Assembly (NCBI GenBank): GCA_014523695.1
Contig: JAATVS010000317.1
Span: 1 to 7,097 of the forward strand
Direction of reading: 5' to 3'
DNA length: 7,097 nt
Source of the DNA: Nitrososphaerales archaeon TH5895
GTDB lineage: Archaea; Thermoproteota; Nitrososphaeria; Nitrososphaerales; Nitrososphaeraceae
This document shows, one piece after another, positions 1 to 5,428 of this stretch. Under the pieces are notes generated by a model. That model was not told where the DNA came from. It ran no database searches and saw only the letters and a list, made by a program, of their open reading frames with translations. The translations under genes and the position numbers were made by a program. Each line of letters starts with the position of its first letter. The first letter of the stretch is position 1.

Positions 1-22
1 AACCTGTGGAATTGAACTCTCG

Positions 23-42
23 CCACTAAGAGCTCTTCGTGG
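23..42. repeat. 20-bp imperfect palindrome next to the left promoter
   Basis: CCAC, a mismatch, AAGAGCTCTT, a mismatch, then GTGG: 18 of 20 positions are self-complementary. It ends 4 bp before the TATA-like box of the first glycosyltransferase gene, where an archaeal BRE or a regulator site would lie. It could be an operator. It could also be chance within the 3' end of an upstream gene, since one plus-strand frame is open from position 2 to a TGA at 56-58. The symmetry is seen; the function is inferred. Confidence 0.4.
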
Positions 43-46
43 TAGA

Positions 47-54
47 TTTATTAA
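47..54 (+). promoter_or_regulatory. TATA-like box of the GT4 gene
   Basis: TTTATTAA lies 29-36 nt before the TTG start at 83. Archaeal transcription usually starts about 25 nt downstream of the box, which would place the 5' end only a few bases before the start codon. Confidence 0.45.
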
Positions 55-82
55 TTGAATCCAATATTGACCATCCATACAT

Positions 83-1249
83 TTGAGGGTACTACACGTC
101 TCTCACGAAAGCCTTCCAGATTGGCGAGTAGAAAAATCTGCAATCACCGGATTGAAGCTTGGTTATAGAGTTAGTTTTGCAGGTAAACCAGGAAATAATA
201 CCAACGGGACTAAATTTGCCAATATCTATGAAATAGAATGGAATAGCAAGGCACGATTGGGTATCCCCTATTACTGGGAAAGAGTAAAAAATCAGCTAAA
301 GAAAATTTTGAAACAAGAAGCTCCAGACATAGTTCATTCACACAATCTATATTCTGCTAAGCTAATTTCAGAACTAGGTGTGCCCTTTGTCTTCGATGAC
401 CATGAATATTGGTCGATGTCATCGAAAATACTGTTGGAGATGGATTACCAACCATTCCAATCTAGCATTAGAACACAAAAAATGGGAAAATCTGAGATGT
501 CAAAAATTACGTTTAAGGGGCGGATGAGTAGGATAAGGAGGCGTCTGATTGATAGATATGCGATTCGGATATGGACTGCATGGGAGAAAGAACTCATTTC
601 TACTACCCCTGTTATTGTCGTTTCTGAAACGATTGCAAAGGACTACGAGCGTCAACGGAACGCCAGACCGTTTCTCGTTCCAAATTACCCTATACGCTCA
701 GAAATAGAAGCAGTAGGCTCTCCCACGTATCAAACTTCGGTCGATTGCATTTATTCAGGAGGTGACGGCAATGACAAGGTCATGTATCCTCAAAGGCAAA
801 TGGACGGACTCTTCGAGCTATTCGAGAATAACAAAAGATACCCTTTGACAATTGCAGGTTGGTCGGATCCCTCATTTTCGAATCTGAGATTTGTCGGATT
901 CTTATCACGTCCCGGAATGTTCGATGAAATGTCAAGACACACTGTAGGTCTCTTGCCTTGGAAGAAGCACTGGGCTCACTATTATACGAATCCAAACAAA
1001 CCATATGAATACGCACATGCTGGATTGGTAGTAATGTGTACTTCCTCAATCCATCCTGTGATAGAATCGCTTCAAGATTGCTGCGTAACGTTTGAAGACT
1101 ATCCAGATTTAATGAAGAAGCTTGACTACTTGCAAGGCCATCCAGAAGAGCTGTATAATTTGCGTAAAAGAACACGAGAGTTAGCAAGAGAAAAGTTGAC
1201 ATGGGAGAAGCACGAAGATCAGATTATAAGTGCATACAAGTGCTGCTGA
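83..1249 (+). CDS. glycosyltransferase, GT-B fold, GT4-like
   Basis: Predicted to transfer a sugar from a nucleotide-sugar donor in the cytoplasm during surface glycan or glycoprotein-glycan assembly; donor and acceptor cannot be read from sequence. The 388-residue protein opens with the typical GT-B strand MRVLHVSHE, followed by PDIVHSHNLYSAKL (81-94) and VFDDHEYWS (103-111). The linker LVPNYP (198-203) leads into the donor domain. This contains IYSGG (223-227), TIAGW (256-260), and NPNKPYEYAHAGLVVMCTS (303-321), which matches the family motif with Glu309 in the expected region. No signal peptide or membrane segment is seen. The start is TTG: an in-frame TGA at 68-70 precedes it, no in-frame ATG lies between, and TTG gives the expected N-terminus. 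A GT2 gene follows after 136 nt on the same strand. The fold is clear; the sugar specificity is unknown. Confidence 0.9.
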   Translation: MRVLHVSHESLPDWRVEKSAITGLKLGYRVSFAGKPGNNTNGTKFANIYEIEWNSKARLGIPYYWERVKNQLKKILKQEAPDIVHSHNLYSAKLISELGVPFVFDDHEYWSMSSKILLEMDYQPFQSSIRTQKMGKSEMSKITFKGRMSRIRRRLIDRYAIRIWTAWEKELISTTPVIVVSETIAKDYERQRNARPFLVPNYPIRSEIEAVGSPTYQTSVDCIYSGGDGNDKVMYPQRQMDGLFELFENNKRYPLTIAGWSDPSFSNLRFVGFLSRPGMFDEMSRHTVGLLPWKKHWAHYYTNPNKPYEYAHAGLVVMCTSSIHPVIESLQDCCVTFEDYPDLMKKLDYLQGHPEELYNLRKRTRELAREKLTWEKHEDQIISAYKCC

Positions 1250-1356
1250 TGGTTTCACAACCATTTATCATCGATTCCTAAAATTGTCAAGCGAGCATGT
1301 GGTATAGTTCTTCCAATAAGAAGAAGGAAGTGGCCTTCATTCCAAATTAATAGGAC

Positions 1357-1364
1357 TTTAATTA
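1357..1364 (+). promoter_or_regulatory. TATA-like box of the GT2 gene
   Basis: TTTAATTA is centred about 25 nt before the ATG at 1386, as expected for leaderless archaeal transcription. It implies the second glycosyltransferase can be transcribed separately from the first despite the shared direction. Confidence 0.5.
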
Positions 1365-1385
1365 GCCCTCCATCGACCCTCTTGT

Positions 1386-2249
1386 ATGGGTACGTATTTC
1401 GCGATCGTTACATGTAGGAACTCCGAGGACGATATCCATGCTGCCCTAACGTCATTAGGAAGACAGATTTTAGCTCCACAATATGTGATTGTAGTGGATG
1501 ATGGGTCAACGGACAAAACTTCTGAGATCTTGACACAGACAAAACAAAACTGGCAATCTCTTCATGTCATAACGCACAATGATTTGGGTTATGATATTGG
1601 CAGAGTAGTCAAGAACTGGAACGAAGCCATCTCCTATTCGAGGAACAAGAAGCTTACGCCTGCAACCTATCACATGATAGCAACGGATGATACAACTTAT
1701 CCACCTGAGTATGCTCGCGATTTGGTCGATTTTATGGATGCTAATTCAAGAATTGCTGTAGCATCAGGCAATTACACAAAGTACGTGCCTGAGAAGCCGC
1801 ATGGTGCAGGGAGATTTGTGCGTAACTCTTTTTTTGAGCAGACTCAATGGGGAGGATTATACCCTGAATTAATGGGTTATGAGTCCGCAATTCTCTATGA
1901 GTCAGAAAGACTGGGATACCGCTACGCGACACTTACTGAAGCTAGGTTTCAACACTCTAGACCTCTGGGAAAACATCACAAGTTCTATGAATTTGGTGCG
2001 AGCATGAAGACACTAGGATATCACCCGATCTTTGTATGGGGCAGATTTGCGAAGTATCTAGCAACTGGAGAGGTAACAGGGAGAATTGGCGCATTCAATA
2101 TGTTATATTACTACCTCTCGTACAAACCAAAAATGGTAGGATATGATCGGTTATATGACGACCAGCTTCGGAGATTCATTAGGGAAATTCAAAAAAGGAG
2201 AATGCTCACTGCTATTTCAGGGAAGCGACATCGAACAATTCACAAATAA
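1386..2249 (+). CDS. glycosyltransferase, GT-A fold, family 2-like
   Basis: Predicted inverting GT2 enzyme acting on the cytoplasmic side of the membrane, probably in the same glycan pathway as the preceding gene. The 287-residue protein begins with the family strand FAIVTCRNSEDDI, followed by YVIVVDDGSTDKT (33-45), whose paired Asp38-Asp39 bind the nucleotide. MIATDDTTYPPEY (97-109) carries the DxD-like metal site at Asp101-Asp102. The usual acceptor-side ED motif is not obvious; GYESAIL (164-170) occupies that region. FQHSRPLGKH (188-197) gives a late histidine typical of the fold. No transmembrane helix is visible, so membrane contact would be peripheral or through partners. The C-terminus is strongly basic (KRRMLTAISGKRHR). 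The ATG gives a family-like N-terminus and fits the TATA box. The gene is convergent with the flavoprotein gene, with 44 nt between the stops. Confidence 0.9.
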   Translation: MGTYFAIVTCRNSEDDIHAALTSLGRQILAPQYVIVVDDGSTDKTSEILTQTKQNWQSLHVITHNDLGYDIGRVVKNWNEAISYSRNKKLTPATYHMIATDDTTYPPEYARDLVDFMDANSRIAVASGNYTKYVPEKPHGAGRFVRNSFFEQTQWGGLYPELMGYESAILYESERLGYRYATLTEARFQHSRPLGKHHKFYEFGASMKTLGYHPIFVWGRFAKYLATGEVTGRIGAFNMLYYYLSYKPKMVGYDRLYDDQLRRFIREIQKRRMLTAISGKRHRTIHK

Positions 2250-2293
2250 GAATGCCACGTTGCCAGCGATTCGCAGCAATTCGACGGCGTGAA

Positions 2294-3334
2294 CTAGAGT
2301 GCATTTACAAATCTGTTCATCTTGGTCAGACTGACCTCAAACCCAAATCGATCCTCTTCCCTTTTCATATTTTGGTACATATTCATCATTAGTTTAAAGT
2401 GCCTTATCATATTCAATGAAGACGCCATTTTAAGTCGTATTATTCGGTAAACGTCGTCATAGTATCTGAACCGTTTGAGGACGCTGCTTGAGTAATGCTT
2501 GAAATCAAACCCCTTTCCTAAATTGTTGCTTCTGGTAAGCTCGTGCAAGAAAATATCACAGCATATTAAAGATGGGATAATTCCCTCTCCAAGCATTGGA
2601 AACACACAGCCGATAGACTCTCCAACACCTACGACATTGTTCCAATAGAATGGTTGCATTCTTCGCGGTGGAGCAAGACGTATCGGCCTTCCTATCTTTT
2701 TCCTAATATTGCATTCTGGGTGTCTAGCCAAAAACTCTGAAATTCCATAGTACCTCCTGTCCAAATCCCCCGCACCGACAAATGCCTCTCCTTTGCTTAA
2801 GGGGAAGCACCAAAAATAGCCTCGAGCGCCTTTATATCCAATCACGTAAAAATCTTCGATGTCTTTAAGATTTTCAACTAGATATTCGTAAGCAGGTATT
2901 ATAAAGTCCTCCTCAGATTTTGGCAGCAGCGATCGATGGAACCCCGTGCAGTCAATTACTAAATCACATTCAGACAATAATGGGCTTTCCAAATTGCATT
3001 TCCTTCCATAGGAAACCCTAATTCCTCGAAGTAAATCTGATTCCCATTTGCGTTTGTTATAGGTGACCAATCCCTTTAGCTCCAAGTATTCCACCTTATT
3101 CCCAGGAAGTTCAAGTCTTAGTGTCCGGCCAGTATGATTGATATACTCGTTGAATTCAAGGCCTGCTTGCCGTGAGAATTTTGCAAGCATATTCTTAGAT
3201 CCTCCCCATGCGCATATTGGCCAATGTGCTCCTTCGCCATTTGTTTCATACACCTCAATTTCATGCCCCATCTTCGATATCATACATGCTAGGTAGCTTC
3301 CTGCAACACCAGCACCAACAATCGCAATACGCAT
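2294..3334 (-). CDS. FAD-dependent oxidoreductase, geranylgeranyl reductase-like
   Basis: Flavoprotein of the geranylgeranyl reductase/PHBH-like group. Relatives reduce isoprenoid double bonds, including those of archaeal lipid chains; the substrate here is not known. Numbered from the ATG at 3334 (346 aa): Rossmann motif GAGVAG (7-12), acidic Glu30 ending the second strand, VIDCTG (126-131), GYFWCFPL (172-179) matching the family's aromatic YxWxFP signature, GAGD (187-190), and the second FAD motif VGVGESIGCVFPMLGEGI (235-252). The usual Asp of the GD motif is Glu239 here, and the family's PxxC region reads PICAWGG (39-45). The protein is shorter than typical ~400-aa relatives. The frame also has an ATG at 3358. 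I prefer 3334 because it starts directly at MRIAIVGAG and lies about 27 nt from a TATA-like box that overlaps the longer start. Family is solid; lipid function is inferred. Confidence 0.82.
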   Translation of the reverse strand: MRIAIVGAGVAGSYLACMISKMGHEIEVYETNGEGAHWPICAWGGSKNMLAKFSRQAGLEFNEYINHTGRTLRLELPGNKVEYLELKGLVTYNKRKWESDLLRGIRVSYGRKCNLESPLLSECDLVIDCTGFHRSLLPKSEEDFIIPAYEYLVENLKDIEDFYVIGYKGARGYFWCFPLSKGEAFVGAGDLDRRYYGISEFLARHPECNIRKKIGRPIRLAPPRRMQPFYWNNVVGVGESIGCVFPMLGEGIIPSLICCDIFLHELTRSNNLGKGFDFKHYSSSVLKRFRYYDDVYRIIRLKMASSLNMIRHFKLMMNMYQNMKREEDRFGFEVSLTKMNRFVNAL

Positions 3335-3357
3335 AGAAGTGATCTTCCTTTGTTGCA

Positions 3358-3365
3358 TCTAAAAA
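3358..3365 (-). promoter_or_regulatory. TATA-like box of the flavoprotein gene
   Basis: On the minus strand TTTTTAGA is centred about 27 nt before the ATG at 3334. It overlaps the alternative upstream ATG at 3358, which argues against that start. Confidence 0.4.
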
Positions 3366-3482
3366 CCTATTCCCATGAGATTGCTATCTCGATAGAAGAA
3401 GATAATAATGAAAATACTGTGAGATTCAACGGATCAACATAGTAGTACTGCTAGGATAAATTGGGACAATATTATTGAGCTA

Positions 3483-3512
3483 AAAGCGCTTTCTCATATT
3501 CATTATTTTTTT
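3483..3512 (+). other. palindrome plus T-run in the divergent intergenic region
   Basis: The 271-nt gap between the flavoprotein gene and the beta-helix gene has no convincing ORF. It holds a perfect 10-bp palindrome AAAGCGCTTT (3483-3492) and, 13 nt later, seven T (3506-3512). This resembles a terminator, but no plus-strand gene precedes it. It may end an unannotated RNA, or be a regulator site plus AT-rich spacer. Confidence 0.25.
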
Positions 3513-3599
3513 ATGCTTGCAAGATAAGAACAATAACATAATCAGATACTTATATTCAATAGACAAGAAGGAGAGATTCAGTACATATCGGAGTGTCGC

Positions 3600-3607
3600 A
3601 TATATAG
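3600..3607 (+). promoter_or_regulatory. TATA box of the beta-helix gene
   Basis: ATATATAG is centred about 26 nt before the ATG at 3630, an ideal spacing for leaderless archaeal transcription. It lies in a short AT-palindrome (ATATA-TAG-TATAT). A weaker TTATAT sits at 3550-3555. Confidence 0.6.
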
Positions 3608-3629
3608 TATATCTGCTAGCGTTTTCTGA

Positions 3630-4406
3630 ATGAAACCAACTATTGTGTCATACATGGTAGCAACAATTCTGTCACTAATGGCGATTGGAGGCTTAACAAT
3701 GCCCTCATTGTCAATAATGGCACAAATGCAACCGGTAGCAACTAACGCAGCATGCGGGCAAGTTGTCAGCGGATTGGTAAACCTTACAGCAAATCTTGAC
3801 TGCAGTGGAGACGGTCTCATTATTGGTGGTGATAATACAGTGATAAACATGAACGGATACTCAATCACTGGACCAGGGCCTGATAGCTCAAAAGTAGGAT
3901 TAATGGTTCCCAATAATGATAATGTCGTCATAAATGGGCCAGGTTCCATAAGTAACTTCCAAGCTGGTGTACTCGTTACGGGCGCGAACGGAATGAAGAT
4001 GTCATCTCTAATACTAGACAGTAATCAAATTGGAGTATTTATGACAGGTTCTGAGAACACTGAGATACAACAGAACATCGTCAAACAAAACAGTCTTGGT
4101 GTGGCTACACATTCTAGTTCAGGAGCTACATTGACTTCCAACCTAATGAGTGGAAATTTGCTTGCAGGAATTACTTTTGTGAATACCCAACAATCTGAGG
4201 TCTCGATGAACAATATTGATGGGAGCCAAAACGGCGCATTCTTCGATGCACAGAGCTCAGGAAACAGTGTCGTAGCAAATAACGTTCTACAAAATGTCAT
4301 CGATGTAAACAACGCCAATGGTCTACCACCTAATATCAACAACAACCAGTTTACGGACAACAACTGCCAAGTGAGCAATCCAAGCGGGATCTGTATAGGA
4401 AGATAA
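3630..4406 (+). CDS. exported right-handed parallel beta-helix (NosD-like) protein
   Basis: Predicted extracellular or surface protein built of right-handed beta-helix coils. Proteins of this shape bind or process polysaccharides or act as surface scaffolds, but no catalytic residues can be assigned. An N-terminal hydrophobic segment (about 5-31) looks like a Sec signal with likely cleavage near MAQ (30-32). The mature part starts with a Cys-bounded region, Cys42 to Cys58, then GLIIGGDNTVINMNGYSITGPG (62-83, the family entry coil). Repeating coils of about 22-25 residues follow, rich in Asn and Gly, such as VGLMVPNNDNVVINGPG, AGVLVTGANGMKMSSL and IGVFMTGSENTEIQQN. A second Cys pair, Cys246 and Cys255, closes the chain, so both ends may be disulfide-capped. 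At 258 aa it is a short, single-domain version with no C-terminal anchor. It has its own TATA box and terminator. The fold is clear; the function is unknown. Confidence 0.82.
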   Translation: MKPTIVSYMVATILSLMAIGGLTMPSLSIMAQMQPVATNAACGQVVSGLVNLTANLDCSGDGLIIGGDNTVINMNGYSITGPGPDSSKVGLMVPNNDNVVINGPGSISNFQAGVLVTGANGMKMSSLILDSNQIGVFMTGSENTEIQQNIVKQNSLGVATHSSSGATLTSNLMSGNLLAGITFVNTQQSEVSMNNIDGSQNGAFFDAQSSGNSVVANNVLQNVIDVNNANGLPPNINNNQFTDNNCQVSNPSGICIGR

Positions 4407-4430
4407 GAAAATTTGCCAGCTGACTGAAAA

Positions 4431-4458
4431 GGTGATCGATCTCACCATAACCTTTTTT
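4431..4458 (+). terminator. hairpin-plus-T terminator of the beta-helix gene
   Basis: Stem GGTGA (4431-4435) pairs with TCACC (4442-4446) around a six-base loop, followed after six bases by six T (4453-4458). It starts 24 nt after the stop codon. Archaeal termination needs mainly the T-run; the hairpin is an addition. Confidence 0.55.
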
Positions 4459-4487
4459 ATGATATTTTGACAATTCAGGGGGATTAA

Positions 4488-4500
4488 AGAATATTATTCT
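4488..4500. repeat. 13-bp palindrome upstream of the sequon-rich protein gene
   Basis: AGAATA-T-TATTCT is a perfect odd-length palindrome, 31 bp upstream of the TATA-like box of the next gene. It is a possible regulator site. It is also AT-rich enough to arise by chance. Confidence 0.3.
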
Positions 4501-4530
4501 AACTGTACTTTCCCATAGAATAGAAGGTAG

Positions 4531-4541
4531 AAATAAATAAA
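4531..4541 (+). promoter_or_regulatory. TATA-like box of the sequon-rich protein gene
   Basis: AAATAAATAAA is centred about 30 nt before the ATG at 4566. This predicts a transcript beginning within a few bases of the start codon, inside the inverted repeat at 4556-4573. Confidence 0.5.
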
Positions 4542-4555
4542 TCCAATGACAAATG

Positions 4556-4573
4556 TTGTTCATCAATGAACAA
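4556..4573. repeat. inverted repeat across a start codon
   Basis: TTGTTCAT (4556-4563) and ATGAACAA (4566-4573) are perfect 8-bp inverted arms separated by CA. The right arm begins with the ATG of the gene, and the expected transcription start falls within the repeat. As DNA it could be an operator that blocks initiation. As RNA it would hide the start only if transcription began upstream of the left arm. Confidence 0.5.
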
Positions 4574-5060
4574 ATTCGCGAACAGATCGATCATGATGAC
4601 ATTTATGGGTTTTGCTATTTTAGCTATAGGTTCGAGCTTGCCGCTCATGCAAGGTCTAAACGTACCAAACGTTAATGCACAGCAGTTTCCGGTAGCCTCC
4701 CCGTCAAATTCTACAAATCTTTCTCCATTATCCAATTTGAGTATGACAAATCAGACAGGAGAATCTCTGGTAGAGTCTTTCGGTTCCCCTCAGTCTCTAA
4801 TGGAAGCGGTAATTCGGGAAGCACAAAACACTAACGCGACTGATTTTGCAGCGCGTCAGCTGATTCAAACAACGACTAGTAATATGTCAGACAAACTGTC
4901 CAACGCCACTGGCTTGACTGGAGCAGATAACATGACAGGAGATACGACAAATGACACTGCTATGAAAGCCGTAATTGAACAGACCGTAAATACAAATGCA
5001 ACGGGGTTTGCAGCAGATAACGTGATAAATATGACAAGTCCTCAATCGACCGGTCCCTGA
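4566..5060 (+). CDS. exported, sequon-rich protein with internal repeat, unknown function
   Basis: I do not recognise a family. The 164-residue product has a basic start (MNKFANRS), a hydrophobic stretch (about 9-31) and a likely signal-peptidase site at VNAQQ (36-40). The mature chain is hydrophilic and rich in Asn, Thr, Ser and Ala, with no cysteine. It carries eleven N-x-S/T sequons after the signal region (Asn48, 51, 57, 62, 90, 106, 113, 122, 129, 144, 155), Asn51 being disfavoured by a following Pro. A unit of about 25 residues occurs twice, at 79-103 and 133-157, sharing AVI, NTNAT and FAA. There is no C-terminal anchor. It is probably a secreted or surface glycoprotein. Its mature start (AQQFPVAS) resembles that of the preceding exported protein (AQMQPVAT), suggesting related export handling. 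ATG at 4566 is chosen for the clean signal peptide. Confidence 0.75.
   Translation: MNKFANRSIMMTFMGFAILAIGSSLPLMQGLNVPNVNAQQFPVASPSNSTNLSPLSNLSMTNQTGESLVESFGSPQSLMEAVIREAQNTNATDFAARQLIQTTTSNMSDKLSNATGLTGADNMTGDTTNDTAMKAVIEQTVNTNATGFAADNVINMTSPQSTGP
4800..5036 (+). repeat. two diverged copies of a 25-codon unit inside the sequon-rich gene
   Basis: Copy one is 4800-4874 and copy two is 4962-5036, offset by 162 bp (54 codons). The protein copies share M-x-AVI, NTNAT and FAA. Third positions have drifted, so the duplication is old and kept at protein level. Both copies preserve the central NAT sequon. Confidence 0.6.
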
Positions 5061-5064
5061 GACT

Positions 5065-5151
5065 ACTCATGAGTGCGAGATATTATTAGGCATCCCATCA
5101 TAAGGTGGGTGATATCTGGAATATCAGATAGCAAATAGCATCAGTTTTTTT
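5065..5151 (+). terminator. structured 3' end of the sequon-rich protein gene
   Basis: Three inverted repeats follow the stop in series: ACTCATGAGT (5065-5074), CCCATC-ATAA-GGTGGG (5094-5109, six pairs including one G-T, tetraloop) and TATCTG-GAATAT-CAGATA (5113-5130). A run of seven T (5145-5151) follows. The T-run is the likely termination point. The hairpins exceed what an archaeal terminator needs and may stabilise the transcript or separate it from the convergent nop10 operon. Confidence 0.5.
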
Positions 5152-5187
5152 GTATCGATCTCAGGCGGTCTTAAGAACGTCAGTCGA

Positions 5188-5310
5188 CTATTCCATTTTT
5201 TTGATTGCGATTTCCCATTCTTTGACGTAAATGTAGTTAGGTAGCGGTAGTGTGCCAGTCCTAATTGGTTGAATACCTTTCAGGGACCCTGTATCGTATG
5301 TATTTATCAT
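5188..5310 (-). CDS. possible 40-aa ORF overlapping the nop10 3' end
   Basis: An ATG at 5310, inside nop10 but in another frame, opens 40 codons ending at TAG 5188-5190. The last 24 residues lie beyond the nop10 stop and look protein-like: GTLPLPNYIYVKEWEIAIKK. No family is recognised. It may be a real overlapping small gene, a C-terminal extension of Nop10 reached by a frameshift or sequencing error near 5270, or chance. The N-terminal part shares bases with conserved nop10 codons, so only the tail can be judged freely. No T-run terminator for the minus strand is seen after it. Confidence 0.3.
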   Translation of the reverse strand: MINTYDTGSLKGIQPIRTGTLPLPNYIYVKEWEIAIKKME

Positions 5311-5425
5311 CTGGAGAATAGCGAGGCGGATGTGGATTGATAGTTATAGATCCACATGCAGGACAATCTAGTTTCAAGGTGTACCTCGCACAGCTTCTGC
5401 ACAGCCTCATGAGATGCTTTTTCAT
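5261..5425 (-). CDS. nop10: H/ACA ribonucleoprotein subunit Nop10
   Basis: A 54-aa protein of the archaeal H/ACA sRNP, which with Cbf5, Gar1 and L7Ae makes guide-directed pseudouridines in rRNA. Nop10 bridges Cbf5 and the guide RNA. The sequence has two zinc-binding pairs, C9xxC12 and C21xxC24 (CRSC and CPAC). These are followed by the conserved C-terminal segment INPHPPRYSPDDKYIRYRV (29-47) and the usual ending ERY. Length is normal for the family. The ATG at 5425 lies 3 nt after the end of the aIF2-alpha stop, so the two are cotranscribed, as is common in archaea. A second ATG at 5410 would remove KKHL, which the family usually has in some form, so 5425 is preferred. The final STN and stop overlap another open frame. 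Confidence 0.93.
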   Translation of the reverse strand: MKKHLMRLCRSCARYTLKLDCPACGSITINPHPPRYSPDDKYIRYRVPERYSTN

Positions 5426-5428
5426 AAT

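Noticed and set aside
2..58. Plus-strand frame open from the left edge to TGA (ends RALRGRFIN), possibly the tail of an upstream gene
   Set aside because: Only 18 codons, no recognisable motif, and it overlaps the palindrome and TATA-like box of the next gene; not enough to call a partial gene.
1..60. Minus-strand GTTCAATTCC resembling a tRNA T-loop
   Set aside because: No 5-bp T-stem forms around it and no D- or anticodon arm follows; chance similarity.
780..1202. 140-codon minus-strand frame inside the GT4 gene
   Set aside because: Its product has no coherent domain, and the opposite strand encodes a clear glycosyltransferase with conserved motifs here.
2260..2279. Imperfect hairpin TTGC...GCAA between the convergent GT2 and flavoprotein genes
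   Set aside because: Weak stem with bulges and no T-run on either strand, so not called as a terminator.
3578..3949. 123-codon minus-strand frame over the beta-helix gene start
   Set aside because: It lies antisense to a signal peptide and well-formed beta-helix coils; the translation is Pro/Ile-rich and unlike a protein family.
4025..4378. 117-codon minus-strand frame inside the beta-helix gene
   Set aside because: Antisense shadow of a repetitive coding region; the hydrophobic and Cys-rich product reflects complement of Asn/Thr-rich codons.
4351..4735. Two short minus-strand frames across the gap between the exported protein genes
   Set aside because: They run through a terminator-like hairpin, the promoter and the signal peptide of the plus-strand genes, with no family features.
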